A stretch of DNA of 36,433 nt, taken from contig NZ_LS990887.1 of NCBI RefSeq assembly GCF_900411315.1, positions 1,010,394-1,046,826 of the forward strand, written 5' to 3'. The first letter of the stretch is position 1; each line of letters begins with the position of its first letter. This document shows, in pieces, positions 1-9,720 of this stretch. The notes under the pieces are model-generated. The model saw only the letters and a program-made list of their open reading frames with translations, was not told the DNA's origin and made no database searches. The translations under genes were made by a program, and so were the position numbers. Source of the DNA: Corynebacterium senegalense (GTDB lineage: Bacteria > Actinomycetota > Actinomycetes > Mycobacteriales > Mycobacteriaceae).

Positions 1-215
1 CACCATCACTTCTGTCGATGTGGTCTGTAATACATAGTGTTCGCTCGTCAGTAGTACACGTAGTGGTCCTGCCTTCACCCCATGTTTCACCACCTCTATA
101 CGCACCCCCGCTTCCGCCCTCCCCGCTTTTTTTTTTTTTTAAATGCCCCGCCCCCCCCCAAGCTCCACCCAGAGTGGCCCGTCGCCGGCTTCAGTTTTTT
201 ATAAGAGCCCCCCCC
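1..215. other. Probable low-quality contig edge
   Basis: No gene can be supported here. The stretch contains a 14-T run (127-140), a 9-C run (151-159) and a 13-C run (208-220) separated by sequence with no actinobacterial codon structure. The first 120 bases are much less GC-rich than the rest of the host region. A sensible reading frame starts only just after the last C run. This looks like read-end noise or a chimeric assembly edge rather than genomic DNA. Confidence 0.6.
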
Positions 216-222
216 CCCCCGC

Positions 223-408
223 CGCACCATCCACCCCGACGGCTCCCCCGATCCGCGCCTCCACATCGCGGGGATCCCCACCGGCGCGCAGTGGGCGGAC
301 ACGACGATCTCGCCCATGCCGGGTACGGACGCCCCCTTCCTCCAGGAAACGGACAAGGTGGCGGCCTCGCTGTTGCAGGCGGCCGGGTGGGGGGTGCCCT
401 CCCGGTAA
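223..408 (+). CDS. C-terminal end of a probable FAD/NAD(P)-binding protein (5' truncated)
   Basis: The reading frame from about 223 to the TAA at 406-408 encodes about 61 residues that look like genuine protein: RLHIAGIPTGAQWADTTISP, then a MPGTD and LQETDKVAA segment. From memory this resembles the C-terminus of actinobacterial FAD/NAD(P)-binding oxidoreductase-like proteins; no search was possible. The 5' part is lost in the unreliable sequence at the window edge, so this is a partial gene. It converges on esrS, with the two stop codons only 61 bases apart and both inside one inverted repeat. The function is tentative, but that this is a coding end is fairly secure from the codon pattern. 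Confidence 0.5.
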   Translation, partial: RTIHPDGSPDPRLHIAGIPTGAQWADTTISPMPGTDAPFLQETDKVAASLLQAAGWGVPSR

Positions 409-474
409 GAACGGGAGGGCAAGAATCCGCCGCAGTCGACCGGGCTACCGGATTCTTGCCGCCGCGTTCTTACC
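404..474. terminator. Bidirectional terminator-like inverted repeat between convergent genes
   Basis: A nested inverted repeat fills the gap. An outer 10-bp arm (404-413 with 465-474) and an inner perfect 12-bp arm (418-429 with 449-460) close on a 19-nt loop. A competing 9-bp hairpin, 396-404 with 412-420, sits at the left. The TAA of the plus-strand gene (406-408) and the TAA of esrS (470-472) lie at mirror positions in the outer arms. There is no strong T tract. Confidence 0.6.
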
Positions 475-1672
475 CTGAGTGGGTCGTCCGCAGCTCGACC
501 TCGGTGCCCTCCCCCGGTACCGGGGTGATCGTCGCCGTGCCCCCGGCGCGCTCCATGCGCCCGAGGATCGAGTCGCGCACCCCGTGGCGGTCCGCGGGGA
601 CCGTGCTGGGGTCGAATCCCACGCCACGGTCGCGCACGTAGACGGCCAGCTCCCCTCCCAGGTGTTCCGCGTACACGTCCACGCGGTCCACCCCGGCATG
701 GGTGGCCGCGTTGACCATCGCCTCCCGCGCGGCGAGCACGACCGGCTCGGTTGCGCGGGTGAACGCGACATCCCCGCCCACCGTGACCGGGCGGATCGTC
801 ACCCCGTGAACGTCCTCCACCTCACCCGCCGCCCGCGCCAAGGCACCGAAGAAGGTCAGGGTTTCCTCCGGGGTCGCGGGGTCAGCGTCGAAAAGCCAGG
901 CCCGGAGCTCGCGTTCCTGGGCGCGGGCCAGGCGCGCGACCTCGGACGGGTCGGTGGAACGCTTCTGGATGAGAGCGAGGGTCTGCAGCACCGAATCGTG
1001 CAGGCGCGACGCGATCTCCGCGCGCTGATCCGCGACGGCCTTCGCCTTGCGCTCCTCCATCAGGGAGGAGGTGAGGCGGACCACCAGCGGGATCACCAGC
1101 AGCGCAACGCCGAAGACGCTGGCGAGCACCGCCATGACGATGCCCGCGGTGCCGGTGCTGTCGCCGAGCAGCGCCACCGCGGTCACCCCGCCCATCACCA
1201 GCAGGATGCCGAGCGCGAGCGCCACGAAGTTGCTTGCCGACGACAATCCCCGGTCGTAGGCCTGCCACACGACGACCGCCCCGACGGCGACGATGCCGAC
1301 GAGGAAGACGAACGCCCCTCCCGCCCCGCTGACGAGGGAGAGCGACGTCGCCGCCCCGACGGCACCGAGCGCGGCCAGCAGGAAATACACGGGGGCGGGC
1401 CACCCCGGAGACGCGGGATCCGGTGCGGCATCCTCCCCCGCGTCGCGCAGGGGGGTGAACACCCACAGCAGCGCGTAGAGGATGAACCCGAAACCCCCGG
1501 CGAAGCTCGCCGCCGCGAAGAACACGCGCACCCAGCGCACGTCCACCCCGAGGTGGCGCGCGAGCCCCGCGCCGACACCGCCGATGACGCGCCCGCGCCG
1601 TGAGCGGGCGAAGCGCGGGTACAGCGCGGCCGGGGCGGCGGACGAGGCGGCGCGTGCGGGGGATGCAGACAT
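470..1672 (-). CDS. Envelope-stress sensor histidine kinase EsrS (PspC domain plus HATPase)
   Basis: Membrane sensor kinase of about 400 aa. The N-terminus carries a PspC domain (about residues 20-80, around RVIGGVGAGLARHLGVD) followed by several hydrophobic segments to about residue 220. The HisKA_3-type phospho-acceptor helix has the motif SRLHDSVLQTLALI, with the His as the expected phosphorylation site. The C-terminal ATP-binding region shows an N box (EAMVNAATHAG), a G box (VRDRGVGFDP) and a final GEGTEVELR. The start at 1672 is chosen because an earlier start at 1729 adds 19 residues unlike the family. In C. glutamicum the EsrISR three-component system senses cell-envelope stress; the kinase is divergent from esrI as here. 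The usual neighbouring LuxR-type regulator gene is absent downstream, where only 61 bp separate the stop from a convergent gene. Confidence 0.85.
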   Translation of the reverse strand: MSASPARAASSAAPAALYPRFARSRRGRVIGGVGAGLARHLGVDVRWVRVFFAAASFAGGFGFILYALLWVFTPLRDAGEDAAPDPASPGWPAPVYFLLAALGAVGAATSLSLVSGAGGAFVFLVGIVAVGAVVVWQAYDRGLSSASNFVALALGILLVMGGVTAVALLGDSTGTAGIVMAVLASVFGVALLVIPLVVRLTSSLMEERKAKAVADQRAEIASRLHDSVLQTLALIQKRSTDPSEVARLARAQERELRAWLFDADPATPEETLTFFGALARAAGEVEDVHGVTIRPVTVGGDVAFTRATEPVVLAAREAMVNAATHAGVDRVDVYAEHLGGELAVYVRDRGVGFDPSTVPADRHGVRDSILGRMERAGGTATITPVPGEGTEVELRTTHSG

Positions 1673-1707
1673 GCCCCCATCATCGCACGGCCCTGCACCC
1701 CGGCGAA

Positions 1708-1740
1708 TCAGGGAGAACCCTGAAACCAAAGTTCAGGGCC
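1708..1740. promoter_or_regulatory. Candidate operator in the esrS/esrI divergent promoter region
   Basis: TCAGGGAGAACCCTGA at 1708-1723 is a 6-bp perfect inverted repeat with a 4-nt centre, and a further TTCAGGG half-site follows at 1732-1738. The cluster sits in the 111-bp gap between two divergently transcribed genes of one signalling system. It is a plausible binding site for the cognate response regulator. This is inference from position and symmetry only. Confidence 0.4.
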
Positions 1741-1783
1741 GTTCCCGATGGTCTTTCCGCGCTCCGGGCGCGACACTTGAGGC

Positions 1784-2920
1784 ATGGACACCACCGCACC
1801 GACCCCCCGCCCGGAAAGCTCCGTCAACGACACTCTGAAGCAACTGTGGGACACCCGCCCTCCCCGCATCCCCGAAAACCAGGGCGGCAACGCCATGATC
1901 GCCGGCGTCTGCGAGGGCATCGGCGCCCGCTACGGCGTCGACCCCGTCCTCGTGCGCCTCGCCTTCGTCGCGCTCGCCTTCGCCTTCGGCGGCGGCATCT
2001 TCCTCTACCTGCTGTTCTGGCTCAACATGCCGCTGTTCGGCACCACGGTCTCCCCGTGGCGCGCCGTGAACACCCCGAAGGACCAGCTCACGGCCGTGGA
2101 GAGGAAGCAGCGCGAAACCGGCTGGTGGCTGCTCGTCGGCCTGTTCGTCTTCTTCCCCTCCCTCGCCGCCGGCGGCGGCTGGGCCGCCTCCTCCCTCGTC
2201 ACGCTGGCTCTCGGCGCCGCGGGCATGTACCTGCTGCACCGCTCTCACCCCGTGCCCCCGGAGGGGCTCCTCGCCCACCCCGCCGAGCCCCAAACAACCC
2301 AAACAACCCAAACAACCCAGGCCCCGCACACGACGCAGGCCACCGCACCGCGGGTGGACACCTCGAAGCTCACCGTGCCCGAGGGCTACGCGCACCCCGG
2401 CCTGGCGGCACCCACCCCGCCGAGCTGGGACCCCCTTGGTGCGGCACCGGGCCTGTGGCACCTGCCCGACCCGGCTGAACCGCAGCCGCAGGAACAGCTC
2501 CGCAAGCGCACCAACCCGCTGCGCTGGATCCTCCTCACCTTCGCTGCCCTGGCCGCCCTGGCCGTGACCGCCGCGGCCGCGTTCGGACTCGGTTGGGCGA
2601 CGATAACGCCCGCCGAGGCGAACCGGGACATCGTTGTCACCGACGACCTGCAGGACACCTACGACACCTCCATCGGCTCCACCCAGCTTGATCTGAGCGG
2701 TCTCGAGCCCCTCGCCGAGCCGCGCGACGTCACCGTCGACCACGGCATCGGCACCGTCGACATCGTCGCGCCGAAGGACGTGCGCGTCGAGCTGAACTGC
2801 GACGTGGGCGTCGGCGATGAGAACTGCCCGGCCGTGCTCAACGACGACGCCGGCGGCGAGACGCTCCGCCTCAACGTGGACCTCGGCATCGGCACCGTCA
2901 CCGTCCGCGACGCCGCCTGA
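1784..2920 (+). CDS. EsrI-like membrane protein (PspC domain plus LiaF-like C-terminal domain)
   Basis: Integral membrane protein of 378 aa, divergent from the esrS kinase. A PspC domain spans about residues 30-90 (MIAGVCEGIGARYGVDPVLV), followed by two hydrophobic segments (about 108-150), a Pro/Gln/Thr-rich linker and a further transmembrane segment near 245-270. The C-terminal ~100 residues form a LiaF-like region with repeated short strands (GIGTVDIVAP, then LGIGTVTV). Established knowledge: in C. glutamicum EsrI is the inhibitory component of EsrISR, a cell-envelope stress system. The assignment rests on architecture and on location beside guaA and esrS. A GAGG ribosome-binding site precedes the ATG. 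The linker is encoded partly by a tandem 9-bp repeat. Confidence 0.8.
   Translation: MDTTAPTPRPESSVNDTLKQLWDTRPPRIPENQGGNAMIAGVCEGIGARYGVDPVLVRLAFVALAFAFGGGIFLYLLFWLNMPLFGTTVSPWRAVNTPKDQLTAVERKQRETGWWLLVGLFVFFPSLAAGGGWAASSLVTLALGAAGMYLLHRSHPVPPEGLLAHPAEPQTTQTTQTTQAPHTTQATAPRVDTSKLTVPEGYAHPGLAAPTPPSWDPLGAAPGLWHLPDPAEPQPQEQLRKRTNPLRWILLTFAALAALAVTAAAAFGLGWATITPAEANRDIVVTDDLQDTYDTSIGSTQLDLSGLEPLAEPRDVTVDHGIGTVDIVAPKDVRVELNCDVGVGDENCPAVLNDDAGGETLRLNVDLGIGTVTVRDAA
2292..2318 (+). repeat. Three tandem copies of AAACAACCC
   Basis: Three perfect 9-bp units lie inside the esrI linker and encode Gln-Thr-Thr three times. The low-complexity Thr/Gln linker may vary in length by slippage between strains. 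Confidence 0.85.
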
Positions 2921-2973
2921 GACGCCGCCCGAGACCCCGCCGAACGCCCCGCCCAGCATCCCGCACACGCACG

Positions 2974-3015
2974 CAGCCGCCGCCTCGGAACGTACGTTTC
3001 CGGAGGCGGCGGCTG
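2974..3015. terminator. Hairpin between convergent esrI and guaA
   Basis: A long GC stem pairs 2974-2986 with 3003-3015 (13 bp) and continues as GGAA/TTCC (2987-2990 with 2998-3001) after a single-base bulge at 3002. The hairpin lies between the two stop codons, so it can serve both genes. No T tract follows. Confidence 0.65.
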
Positions 3016-3045
3016 TGTGGCGTCGCTAAGCAGAAGGCCCTGCGG

Positions 3046-4602
3046 CTACTCCCACTCGATGGTGGCCGGCGGCTTCGACGTCACGTCGAGCACGACGCGG
3101 TTGACGTCGGCGACCTCGTTAGTGATGCGGGTGGAGATCGTCTCGAGGACCTCGTAGGGCACGCGCACCCAGTCGGCCGTCATCGCGTCCTCGGAGGCAA
3201 CCGGGCGCAGCACGATGGGGTGGCCGTAGGTGCGGCCGTCGCCCTGCACGCCCACGGAGCGCACGTCGGCGAGCAGCACGACCGGGCACTGCCAGATCTG
3301 CTCGTCCAGGCCGGCGCGGGTGAGCTCCTCGCGGGCGATGGCGTCGGCGGCGCGCAGCGTCTCCAGGCGCTCCTCGGTCACCTCGCCGATGATGCGGATG
3401 CCCAGGCCCGGGCCCGGGAAGGGCTGGCGGTTGACGATGACCTCGGGCAGGCCCAGCTCGCGGCCCACGGCACGGACCTCGTCCTTGAACAGCAGGCGCA
3501 GCGGCTCGACGAGCGTGAACTCGACGTCGTCGGGCAGGCCGCCCACGTTGTGGTGGCTCTTGATGTTCGCCGTGCCCGTGCCCCCGCCGGACTCCACGAC
3601 GTCCGGGTAGAGGGTGCCCTGCACGAGGAAGTCGACCTGGTGGTCGGAGAGCACGTCGGCCACGGCGCGCTCGAAGGAGCGGATGAACTCCGAGCCGATC
3701 GCCTTGCGCTTCGCCTCCGGCTCGGTCACCCCGGCGAGCTTGTCCAGGAAGGCCTTGCGCTCGTCCACGGTGACCAGCTTCGCACCGGTGGCGGCCACGA
3801 AATCGGTCTCCACCTGCTCGCGCTCGCCCTGGCGCAGCAGGCCGTGATCCACGAACACGCAGGTCAGACGGTCGCCGATGGCGCGCTGCACGAGCGCCGC
3901 AGCGACCGCGGAGTCGACGCCGCCGGACAGGCCGCAGATCGCGCGCCCGTCCTCGCCGACCTGCTCGCGCACCTGCTCGATGAGCTGCTCGGCGATGTTG
4001 GAGGCGGTCCAGTTCTGCTCCAGGCCCGCGATCTCGGTGAGGAAGCGTGTGAGCACCTGCTGCCCGTGCGGGGAGTGCATCACCTCGGGGTGGTACTGCA
4101 CGCCGGCGAAGCGCTTCTCGGCATTTTCGAAGGCGGCTACCGGCGCGCCCGCGGAGCTGGCGGTGGCGGTGAAGCCCGCGGGAGCCTGCGTGACGGAGTC
4201 ACCGTGGCTCATCCACACCGGGTGCTCGGCCGGCAGGCCCGCGTGGAGGACACCCTCCGAAGTGGTCACCGCGGTGCGGCCGTACTCGCGCGCGCCGGTC
4301 TTCTCCACCTTGCCGCCGAGGGCCTGGGTCATGACCTGGAAGCCGTAGCAGATGCCGAAGATGGGCAGGCCAAGCTCAAAGATCTCGGGGTCGAGCTGCG
4401 GGGCACCCTCTTCGTAGACGGAGGAGGGGCCGCCGGAGAGCACGAGGGCGGCGGGATTCTTCTCGCGAACCTCCGCGGCGGAGATGGTCGAGGGAACAAC
4501 TTCGGAGTACACGCGGGCCTCGCGCACGCGGCGGGCGATGAGCTGCGCGTACTGGGCGCCGAAATCGACGACGAGGACGGGGCGGGTTTGAGGAGTAGTC
4601 AC
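3046..4602 (-). CDS. GMP synthase (glutamine-hydrolysing)
   Basis: GuaA converts XMP to GMP using ATP and glutamine, the last step of guanine nucleotide synthesis. At 518 aa it is full length. The N-terminal class I glutamine amidotransferase domain has the nucleophile Cys85 in GICYGFQVM and the HPE motif in VQYHPEV. The ATP pyrophosphatase domain starts with the PP-loop [15 protein letters not shown]. The C-terminal dimerisation domain ends PATIEWE, as is usual for the family. It is followed upstream on the same strand by guaB3 (85-bp gap) and guaB, so all three steps around IMP/XMP/GMP are grouped. It converges on esrI. Confidence 0.97.
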   Translation of the reverse strand: MTTPQTRPVLVVDFGAQYAQLIARRVREARVYSEVVPSTISAAEVREKNPAALVLSGGPSSVYEEGAPQLDPEIFELGLPIFGICYGFQVMTQALGGKVEKTGAREYGRTAVTTSEGVLHAGLPAEHPVWMSHGDSVTQAPAGFTATASSAGAPVAAFENAEKRFAGVQYHPEVMHSPHGQQVLTRFLTEIAGLEQNWTASNIAEQLIEQVREQVGEDGRAICGLSGGVDSAVAAALVQRAIGDRLTCVFVDHGLLRQGEREQVETDFVAATGAKLVTVDERKAFLDKLAGVTEPEAKRKAIGSEFIRSFERAVADVLSDHQVDFLVQGTLYPDVVESGGGTGTANIKSHHNVGGLPDDVEFTLVEPLRLLFKDEVRAVGRELGLPEVIVNRQPFPGPGLGIRIIGEVTEERLETLRAADAIAREELTRAGLDEQIWQCPVVLLADVRSVGVQGDGRTYGHPIVLRPVASEDAMTADWVRVPYEVLETISTRITNEVADVNRVVLDVTSKPPATIEWE

Positions 4603-4687
4603 GCCCCAGATTCTAGCGGACGGCCCGCGCGTGCCGAATCCCAGCTGCGGGCCCCCGGACAGACGCCCCTCCCCGCGCCCCCGGACA

Positions 4688-5845
4688 CTAGCGGTGCAGC
4701 GCCAGTCCGACCTTCTGGAAGGTCTTGGTCTCCGTGTAGCCGCACTTGGCCATCGCGCGGCGCAGCCCGCCGACGAGGTTGGTGGCGCCGTAGGGGTCGG
4801 TCGCCGGCCCGTTGAGGACGGCCTCGAGCGGCTGGCGCTCCTCGGCGTAGCCGGTGGGTTCCACCGAGCCGCGCGGGAAGCGCGGGTGCGCCGAGGCGGA
4901 TTCCCAGTACACGCCGTGCCCGGCTGCCTCCTGCGCCGCGGCGAGCGGGCGGCCGACCATGACGGCGTCGGATCCGCACGCGATCGCCTTGGCTATGTCA
5001 CCGCTGGTGCGGATCTCCCCGTCGGCGATGACGTGGACGTAGCGCCCGCCCGTCTCGTCCAGGTACTCGCGGCGCGCGGCCGCGACGTCGGAGATGGCCG
5101 TGGCCATCGGCATGCCGAGGCCGAGCGTCTGGGCGCTGTTGGTGTTGCCGGAGCCGACGATGATGCCGGCCGCCCCGGAGCGCATCAGGTGGGTCGCGGT
5201 GGTGTAGTCGTACACCCCGCCCGCGATGACCGGCACCTCGAGGGTTCCGATGAACTCCTTCAGGTTCAGCGGCTCTCCGCCGCTCTGGACGTGCTCGGCG
5301 GAGATGAGGGTGCCCTGGATGAAGAGGATCTCGGCACCCGCCTTCACCACGGCCGGGGCGACCTCGCGCGCGTTCTGCGGGGAGACGCGCACGCCCACGG
5401 TCACGCCTGCGTCGCGCACCTGGGCGATGCGCTCCGCGAGCAGGTCGTAGTCGATGGGGGCGGAGTGGAGCTCCTGGAGGATCTTGGTCGCCGAGGCGCG
5501 GGTGCGCAGGACGTCGTCCACGCGGGAGAAGTCCTCCCCCGCCGCGCCGATGCCCGCGACCTTCGCCACCGCGTCCTCGAAGGAGGCGTGGCGGCCGAGC
5601 AGGCCCTCGGCGTTGAGCACGCCGAGACCGCCGAGGCGGCCCATCTCGATGGCGAACTCGGGGCTGGCCAGGGCGTCGGTCGGGTGGGAGACCACCGGGA
5701 TCTCGAAGCCGTAGGCGTCGAAGTTCCAGCTGGTGTCCACGTCCGAGGAGGAGCGGGTGCGGCGGGAGGGCACGAGCGAGACGTCGTCAAGCTTGTATGC
5801 CCGGCGCGCCTCGCGCCCGATTCCGATTTCGACGTAGTCTCGCAT
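4688..5845 (-). CDS. GuaB3 family IMP dehydrogenase-related protein
   Basis: A 385-aa TIM-barrel protein of the IMPDH/GMP reductase superfamily, without CBS domains. Visible landmarks are [14 protein letters not shown] near the N-terminus, the phosphate-binding [14 protein letters not shown] region, and [16 protein letters not shown] with the following [12 protein letters not shown]. The loop that in IMPDH carries the catalytic cysteine (GSIC-TT) reads [14 protein letters not shown] here and has no cysteine. GuaB3 proteins are widespread in actinobacteria and cyanobacteria, and their reaction in corynebacteria is not settled by sequence. It starts 15 bp after the guaB stop, so it is very probably co-transcribed with guaB. 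Confidence 0.9.
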   Translation of the reverse strand: MRDYVEIGIGREARRAYKLDDVSLVPSRRTRSSSDVDTSWNFDAYGFEIPVVSHPTDALASPEFAIEMGRLGGLGVLNAEGLLGRHASFEDAVAKVAGIGAAGEDFSRVDDVLRTRASATKILQELHSAPIDYDLLAERIAQVRDAGVTVGVRVSPQNAREVAPAVVKAGAEILFIQGTLISAEHVQSGGEPLNLKEFIGTLEVPVIAGGVYDYTTATHLMRSGAAGIIVGSGNTNSAQTLGLGMPMATAISDVAAARREYLDETGGRYVHVIADGEIRTSGDIAKAIACGSDAVMVGRPLAAAQEAAGHGVYWESASAHPRFPRGSVEPTGYAEERQPLEAVLNGPATDPYGATNLVGGLRRAMAKCGYTETKTFQKVGLALHR

Positions 5846-5860
5846 CGTCAGGTTGCTCCC

Positions 5861-7426
<1,566 letters not shown>

Positions 7427-7434
7427 TCAGCCAT

Positions 7435-7440
7435 GATATA
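7435..7440 (-). promoter_or_regulatory. Candidate guaB -10 box (TATATC)
   Basis: On the minus strand GTTATATCATGG lies about 50 bases upstream of the guaB start, in the gap shared with the divergent DUF5319 gene. The -35 region is not recognisable, as is common in actinobacteria. Confidence 0.35.
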
Positions 7441-7535
7441 ACGACCGGCCAAATCACACATTTGCGGAGGTCACCGCCCCGGGGGTGGGCGGAGGGAATT
7501 GCCCTGCACAAGCGTGCGCAATAGGGTGAGGTGCT

Positions 7536-7907
7536 GTGAACTATGACGACATGATGCCCCTCGATCCTTTCGCGGGCGATCCGAACGACCCGGCGTCGTT
7601 CATCGAGGACGACGAGGTTGCCGAGCCCCTGTCCCCGCAGGAGCGCGTCGACGTCACCCGCGACCTCGCCCAGGTCCGCGAGTTCAAGGCCGTGCTCGGC
7701 CCGCGCGGCATCCTCGGCATCTACTTCACGTGCGAGGACTGCGACCAGCTGCACTACTACGACTGGGAGATCATGGAGCAGAACATGCTCTCCAGCCTGC
7801 GCGGGGAGCTTCCCCCGGTCCACGAGCCCAGCGCCCAGCCCAACGTCGACGCCTACGTGCCCTGGGACTACGCCCTCGGCTACCTCGACGGCCTCGACGC
7901 GCGTTAG
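7536..7907 (+). CDS. DUF5319 family protein
   Basis: A soluble, acidic 123-aa protein with no signal or membrane segment. The GTG start at 7536 has GGTGAGG just upstream. Conserved-looking features are PRGILGIYFTCEDC, a CxxC pair that could bind metal, then HYYDWEIMEQNM and VPWDYALGYLDGLDA. DUF5319 proteins occur in this same position between guaB and the sigD/rsdA genes in mycobacteria (Rv3412) and corynebacteria. The function is not known. It is divergent from guaB. Confidence 0.85.
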   Translation: MNYDDMMPLDPFAGDPNDPASFIEDDEVAEPLSPQERVDVTRDLAQVREFKAVLGPRGILGIYFTCEDCDQLHYYDWEIMEQNMLSSLRGELPPVHEPSAQPNVDAYVPWDYALGYLDGLDAR

Positions 7908-7961
7908 GCTCCGCGCCCCGCTTCACGACGCCCCACGTCCGCCCCGTGGCATCCTGTGAGA

Positions 7962-8294
7962 ATGAATTCCTTGCTCGCCTTCGCCGCCCTGGTCGTGGTG
8001 CTCGTCGCTGCGGCGGTCCTCCCCCGCCGCGCTGCTGAGGATCCCTCCCGCTTCCCCTGGTTCTGGGTGGCGTTCCCCCTCACTGCGCTGGCCCTGGCTC
8101 TGACCGCCTACCTCTTCCTCCCGGTCGAGCCCCTGAACACCGAGTTCGGGTGGACCATGTACGCCCCTCTCGCCGACGCCACGGAGGACTCCGGGGACAC
8201 CGCAGCCTTCAACTGGCAGGGGATCTTCTGGGCGGCGGCGAGCCTCGCGGGCGCTGGCCTGTCCGCCTGGGCCTGGCGGCGCGGGCGCGTCTAG
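7962..8294 (+). CDS. Small membrane protein of unknown function
   Basis: A 110-aa protein with three hydrophobic segments (about residues 2-21, 35-54 and 84-102) and a short acidic loop (DATEDSGDT) between the second and third. I do not recognise a family. Translation could begin at the ATG 7962 or the GTG 7956; neither has a clear ribosome-binding site, so a leaderless message is possible. The TAG stop overlaps the TAG stop of the convergent rsdA gene in the palindrome CTAG (8291-8294). Confidence 0.65.
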   Translation: MNSLLAFAALVVVLVAAAVLPRRAAEDPSRFPWFWVAFPLTALALALTAYLFLPVEPLNTEFGWTMYAPLADATEDSGDTAAFNWQGIFWAAASLAGAGLSAWAWRRGRV

Positions 8295-9151
8295 AGGCCT
8301 CGCGCCTCCCCGGCCGCCTGGGCGCCCGTGCTCGGGCGCGCCGGGTCCCCGGGCTCGCCCTGGTAGTCGCCGACCGGCTGAGTCGAAACCCCGGTGCTCG
8401 GCTGGGCCGGCACTGTCGCCGTGTTGCTCGGGACGGGCTCGGACGGGCGGGTGGTGCCCGTGCCGGGCGCGGGGGTCACGGTTACCGTGACCGTCTCGGT
8501 GACGCGCTCCGTCACCGTCTCCTGCGGCGCGGCCGTCGGGCTGGCCGGCGCCGGGGCCTGCGGCTGCTTGGTGGAGCGCGTCGTGGTGCGCTCGGTGACG
8601 GTCACGCTCGTGGTTCCCGACTCGCCCCGGCGCTCGTGCGATGCCGCCCCGGGCTTGATCGAGCCCATGAGGAGCTGGGCCTGCTCCAGCAGGCCGCGCG
8701 CGGCGTCCTCGTCGCCGGAGTTGTTGGCCGCCTCCAGCTCGTCCAGAGTGCTGGCCAGCTCGACCACCGCCGCGCGGTCGCCGAACACCGCCGACGCCGG
8801 GCCCCACAGCGGTGAGCCGGGGGCCGCGCCGTAGAGGGCAGCGCCCGTGCCCGCGACGAGCACCGTCGCCGCGGCGGCGCCGATGAGACCGGCGGCCCAG
8901 GGGCTGGTCCGGTGGCGGCGGGATGGGGCGTCGTCAAGCGACGCGACCTCCGCCCCCTCGACCTCGGGCGCGGGCGGCATCTGCGCCTCGACCTCGGAGC
9001 GCAGCTCGAGGAACAGGCCAGCGAGCTCGTCGCTGCCGCCGGAAGGGTCCTCGCCCCGCGACAGCGCGGTGAGGAAGGCGTCGTCGTCGATGAGGGGCTG
9101 AAGGTGCGCCGAAATATCGCGCGACTGATCCCCGTTGGAGCGACGCTTCAT
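8291..9151 (-). CDS. Anti-sigma-D factor RsdA
   Basis: A 286-aa, single-pass membrane protein. The cytoplasmic N-terminus (about residues 1-80) matches the RsdA SigD-binding region (DDDAFLTALSRGEDPSG, then LAGLFLELRSEVEAQ). A transmembrane helix spans about residues 85-108. The extracytoplasmic part holds a short helical stretch (ELEAANNSGDEDAARGLLEQ) and then a long Thr/Val/Pro-rich, probably disordered tail (VTVTERTTT, VTERVTETVTVTVT). Its ATG overlaps the sigD stop (ATGA, 9148-9151), which gives stoichiometric coupling of sigma and anti-sigma. In corynebacteria and mycobacteria RsdA holds SigD inactive until regulated proteolysis. Confidence 0.9.
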   Translation of the reverse strand: MKRRSNGDQSRDISAHLQPLIDDDAFLTALSRGEDPSGGSDELAGLFLELRSEVEAQMPPAPEVEGAEVASLDDAPSRRHRTSPWAAGLIGAAAATVLVAGTGAALYGAAPGSPLWGPASAVFGDRAAVVELASTLDELEAANNSGDEDAARGLLEQAQLLMGSIKPGAASHERRGESGTTSVTVTERTTTRSTKQPQAPAPASPTAAPQETVTERVTETVTVTVTPAPGTGTTRPSEPVPSNTATVPAQPSTGVSTQPVGDYQGEPGDPARPSTGAQAAGEARGL

Positions 9152-9720
9152 GGCTGGTCCCCTTCCTCAATGGCTTTGCGCAGTGTGGCGAGCGCACGGT
9201 GCTGGGCCACTCGAACCGCACCGGCCGTGCTTCCCACCACCTCGGCTGTCTCCTCGGCGGAAAGCCCCACAAACACCCTCAGGATGAGGATGTCGCGCGC
9301 CTTGTCACTCAATAAATCGAGCAAGGCCCTCACTCTGTTACTGCCGTCGCCGATCAGCGCAAGCTCCTCCGGCGTACCCCCGGAAAACTCGGTGTCGGGC
9401 ACCTCCTCGGTCGGGCTGAGCCGGTCGCGCGCCATCGCCCTGTGCGCGTCCGCGACCTTGTTGAAGGCGATGCCGTAGACGAACGCCATGAACGGCTTTC
9501 CCTTGTCCACGTAGCGGTCCACCGACGTGGCCACCGCGAGGCAGATCTCCTGCGCCACGTCCTCCGCCGTCGGGGTGCGGCCTCCGCCGACGCGCGCGCG
9601 GGCGTAGCGCAGCACGGACGGGTGAATGAGGCGAACCACCTGCTGCAGGGCCCGCCGGTCTCCCGCGGCCGCGCGGGGAACGAGCTCGGAAAGAGCGTTG
9701 TCCAGGTCGCTCGTCGACAT
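9148..9720 (-). CDS. ECF-type RNA polymerase sigma factor SigD
   Basis: A 190-aa ECF sigma factor. Region 2 is visible as RYARARVGGGRTPTAEDVAQ, followed by GKPFMAFVYGIAFNKVADAHR. Region 4 is LLDLLSDKARDILILRVFVG with the helix-turn-helix LSAEETAEVVGSTAGAVRVA. The start at 9720 is chosen for its AAGGAG box five bases upstream; a longer frame to 9786 adds 22 residues unlike the family. It forms an operon with rsdA (4-bp overlap) and is divergent from the WhiB gene. In Corynebacterium SigD controls mycomembrane and cell-wall genes. Confidence 0.92.
   Translation of the reverse strand: MSTSDLDNALSELVPRAAAGDRRALQQVVRLIHPSVLRYARARVGGGRTPTAEDVAQEICLAVATSVDRYVDKGKPFMAFVYGIAFNKVADAHRAMARDRLSPTEEVPDTEFSGGTPEELALIGDGSNRVRALLDLLSDKARDILILRVFVGLSAEETAEVVGSTAGAVRVAQHRALATLRKAIEEGDQP

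Noticed and set aside
18..641. 207-codon plus-strand frame through the left edge
   Set aside because: It runs through homopolymer tracts and through the antisense of esrS; the credible frame is the one ending at 408.
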